A stretch of DNA of 64,000 nt from NCBI GenBank assembly GCA_002224055.1, contig AZLU01000058.1:1-64000 (forward strand), read 5' to 3'. Numbering within the stretch: the stretch's first letter is position 1; the number at the start of each line of letters is the position of its first letter. Position numbers and translations under genes: made by a program. Below are positions 61,638-64,000 of the stretch, piece by piece. The notes under the pieces are model-generated. The model was not told where the DNA came from and made no database searches. It saw nothing but the letters and a program-made list of their open reading frames with translations. This DNA comes from Pezizomycotina sp. ARF18 (taxonomy: Eukaryota; Ascomycota).

Positions 61638-63010
61638 TCAGTACCTCGATACGGCATGTATTTCCGTACTTGTACTAACATCCTCCTGCGACTCCCCTTT
61701 CAGAACAGCCTCTATCTCCGGCCTAATCGGTTTCTGCGACGAGCTCCCACGTAATCTCGCCTTCATTACATACCTCCTCATCTGCTCGCTCTCTATCCAA
61801 TCGTCGTCCAATGTACGCCTCCCTGTCCCCATCCTTTCAAGATCCCCTTCAGCCTAGAATCCGTCCCTCGTCCGAGCATCTCCACATCACCGATCCGAGT
61901 TGTTTGATGCCCCGGTGTCTTAAAATCATTGCTCATGTAACCGTCATCGGGATCCATAGTACCAAAGGTAACCGTCGTCTTGACTTTTCCAGCAATAGCC
62001 GTGTTGCTCCTGCTCCTTGCGCTGCCAGTGCCATATCCCTTACGGGAGTGCCAGAGCCACTTCAGGGGCGGACAGCATGCCACAACGATGCAGCTCGTCT
62101 GTTCCGCCGTGCCCATATCGAGATGTTTGTAAGTCGCGTGCTGGCACCGATACTAACAGTGCGCCCTATCGTGCAGGCGATGCAAACCCCGCCTAGACTG
62201 AATACGAACACCAGGCTGATGATCTTTCGCCGGGAAAGAACGAGATGCGGGAGTAAGAAGAAAGGGAGGGCGTATATCATAACATCAGAGAAGAAGTGAA
62301 AGGCGAGCGTGATGAAATAGACTGGAGGGAAGAGACGGCCAGACAGATGTTTTTCGGATCGGTAGACCAGTTGCGATTAACTGGGAGGCACCAGAAGATG
62401 TTCAAGCCCAGCGTAACGATCAGGCCGAGGCCTACAAAACCAACGACATACCAGAGGGCTTTTCGAAGGCGAGGTAACGTGTTTGGAAAAGTTGCATGTA
62501 GAAGAGAAGGAAGGAGCCTTTGATACAGTAAAGGCTAATGTAATAAGGAATGGTAGAAATGAACAGAGCCTATTGAAAAGAATTAATACCATGATTGGCT
62601 CATAAAGGTCAACCGATATCACCTCGATCTTGAATCGCTGCACTAACCTTAAGGACTCTTCTTAGTTTGTCCTCATCGTTCTTGTAAAACTTCTGAAAGT
62701 CCGGCGCATCTGCGCCTCCGAAATTCAAGTCTGGATTCCACAGTCCCCACTGCCACATCATAAGGTCGCACGCGCTGGAGCTAGCCATCATGAACCATGC
62801 AGTAACTATGAGAGCGTCCGACAGCGCAATCCGACTTTGAACCCAACATCGTACCCATAGTCGTAAGAATACAAAGGGGAGAGCGAATCCTACGATCGTC
62901 CACTCGACGATCTGTATAAAGTATGAAGTTAGTATACATAAAAGGAGTAAGGAAACATGTTGGAGAAGACGCTTTTCTCATACCGTTGTTTGCAATTCTG
63001 TTAAGGGCAT
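61638..63010 (-). CDS. PTH11/rhodopsin-like integral membrane protein 5
   Basis: Exon 1 (62984-63010) encodes MPLTELQTT and ends at GTATGAG. Exon 2 begins at 62911 with IVEWTIVGFALPFVFLRLWV (helix 1), then SDALIVTAWFMMASSSACDL (helix 2). Later segments are ALFISTIPYYI, IKGSFLLFYMQLFPN, YVVGFVGLGLIVTLGLNIFW, CLPVNRNWSTDPKNICLAV (the C-x-P-x-NW border), MIYALPFFLLPHLVLSRRK, FSLGGVCIACTIGRTV and CCPPLKWLW. The tail ends either at 61793 (frame with MLGRGTDSRLKG) or, by a frame change, at 61638 (TSTEIHAVSRY, a family-like ending). Introns at 62912-62983 and about 62590-62648 look canonical. At least two frame changes are required between 62380 and 62560. Confidence 0.75.
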
Positions 63011-64000
63011 CTCCTTGTAACGGAGTAAGATGATCTCCAAATTGAGAGAGACTGTCTTTCGCTACAGTCCTTCCCCTTTCTATACTTTCGTTCGATTCGT
63101 GATCAAGGACGGAAAGGAATCGTTATTACGTGATTTTCCAAGCGAGATCTCCAGATCTCATCTAATAGCCACGCGAGAATAAAGATGAACGAGAATATTA
63201 TACAACATGTGAATTTCCATCCAAAAGAAAAGAGGATTTTTAAGGTTATAAGAGAAACCCTCCTATAGCCTACCACTCCCGACAGGGATCAGGCTAACGG
63301 GGAGTATACCAGGGTATTTGCACTTCATTACCTTCGTTCTGTTTCTCTTGCCTTTTTTTCTTTCTTTTTTTCTCTAATTCGGTTGCAGAGATCGGCCTGC
63401 CCCGTTCTGGCTAACCCGCCGTCTAGTTTAGGAACAGAAAATCTCCACTAAAAAAATCATTCTCCACTTCGTCTACCAATCCTTTCAGATAAAACTCTCT
63501 CAATATGACAAACTAGTGCCTTAACCGTATTGGACAGTTCATGAGGAAACTCTTTTTCATTTCCCTAAGTATTTCTCTTGGAGGGTTGAAACTTGGAGCG
63601 CCGCCGTTATGATGACGCACTCCCAGCGCCGGTATATCTTTGCGTCTATCTCTATAGTCCTGGTGGCGTTCGGTTCACGGTTAAATCTAGCCAGTAGGGA
63701 ACCGACTTCGAAGCAGGTCCTTCAGGATGTTCAGGTCGACCGTCAGATTATTCGAATAGCGCAGTCGTGCCATTCTGACGGTACTTGAGAATACTGCGTC
63801 CTAACCTTCTACCGACATGTTCCTGCACCAGCGCCACCGAAAACGCCGCGCAGAGAATAAAAAGGATAATTCTGCGTCTCATCGGTAGTAATTGATACCT
63901 TGTCGGCAGTCAACGCCCGAGAGTAAGCCTAGGTATTGAAACACTCGGCAGTACGCTCACTAGTAAGTAGTGACCCTTTCTCGACTCTCCGGTGGACTAT
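63011..64000. other. Intergenic to window end
   Basis: No recognised gene except the weak small frame at 63748-63882. AT/CT-rich tracts lie near 63345-63375. Confidence 0.45.
63748..63882 (-). CDS. Possible secreted small protein or first exon
   Basis: An ATG-initiated 44-residue frame begins MRRRIILFILCAAFSVALVQ, a plausible signal peptide, followed by a basic stretch and YRQNGTTALFE. It could be a small secreted peptide or the first exon of a gene whose remainder is broken or continues below. No homology is recognised. Confidence 0.25.
   Translation of the reverse strand: MRRRIILFILCAAFSVALVQEHVGRRLGRSILKYRQNGTTALFE

Noticed and set aside
1-64000. CRISPR, operon-like or defence-type cluster
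   Set aside because: The repeats present are transposon arms and microsatellites, genes carry introns, and orientation is mixed; nothing suggests a prokaryotic-type system.

Overview
The window looks like an accessory or subterminal stretch of a filamentous ascomycete (Pezizomycotina) chromosome. The evidence is short introns of about 50-190 bp with canonical GT/AG ends, five PTH11/rhodopsin-like receptor genes (a family confined to these fungi), a vWA-Vint protein, a phytase, a Zn-cluster regulator, and an AT-rich block with the signature of repeat-induced point mutation (RIP).

Layout: 1-8110 is a RIP-mutated repeat block. CA and TG dinucleotides are almost absent while CG, CT and GG remain. 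It holds a fossil Copia element on the minus strand (about 4390-8110). A 2.18-kb foldback element of hAT type is inserted in it (5109-7288), with a perfect 8-bp target duplication GTATATAA. End fragments of related elements lie near 2830-2967 and 4021-4260. At about 8110 the base composition changes abruptly to ordinary genic DNA.

From 8.1 to 64 kb, genes are spaced 0.3-6 kb apart on both strands. They are five PTH11-like receptors (8984-10121 -, 21087-22507 +, 32300-33540 -, 53848-55655 -, 61638-63010 -), a phytase (11541-13065 -), a vWA/Hint protein (14865-17325 -), an F-box-like protein (18264-19810 -), an unknown membrane protein (24162-25203 +), an unknown Cys-motif protein (25795-27530 -), a secreted PAF-acetylhydrolase-like lipase (30328-31628 +), an aquaporin (39464-40621 +), a half-RIPed secreted protein (41241-41849 +), a mechanosensitive channel fragment (41846-42965 -), a Zn-cluster regulator (47317-48766 -), a 5'-truncated arylsulfatase (56715-58230 -), and two large membrane proteins of similar plan (44202-46433 +, 58961-60853 +).

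An overriding feature is that most of these genes can be followed as clear homologues only by changing reading frame several times. The breaks are small indels in DNA of normal GC content, so they are not RIP. The lipase reads cleanly for about 1.07 kb and receptor 4 needs at most one slip, while phytase, vWA-Vint and F-box break every 100-300 bp. Either this is a graveyard of duplicated environmental genes, or the assembly carries residual indel errors; the unevenness argues that at least part is real decay. I see no operon-like or defence-type system. Functionally the set is sensing and membrane transport (PTH11, MscS, aquaporin) plus secreted hydrolases (phytase, lipase, arylsulfatase), as is usual for fungal accessory regions.
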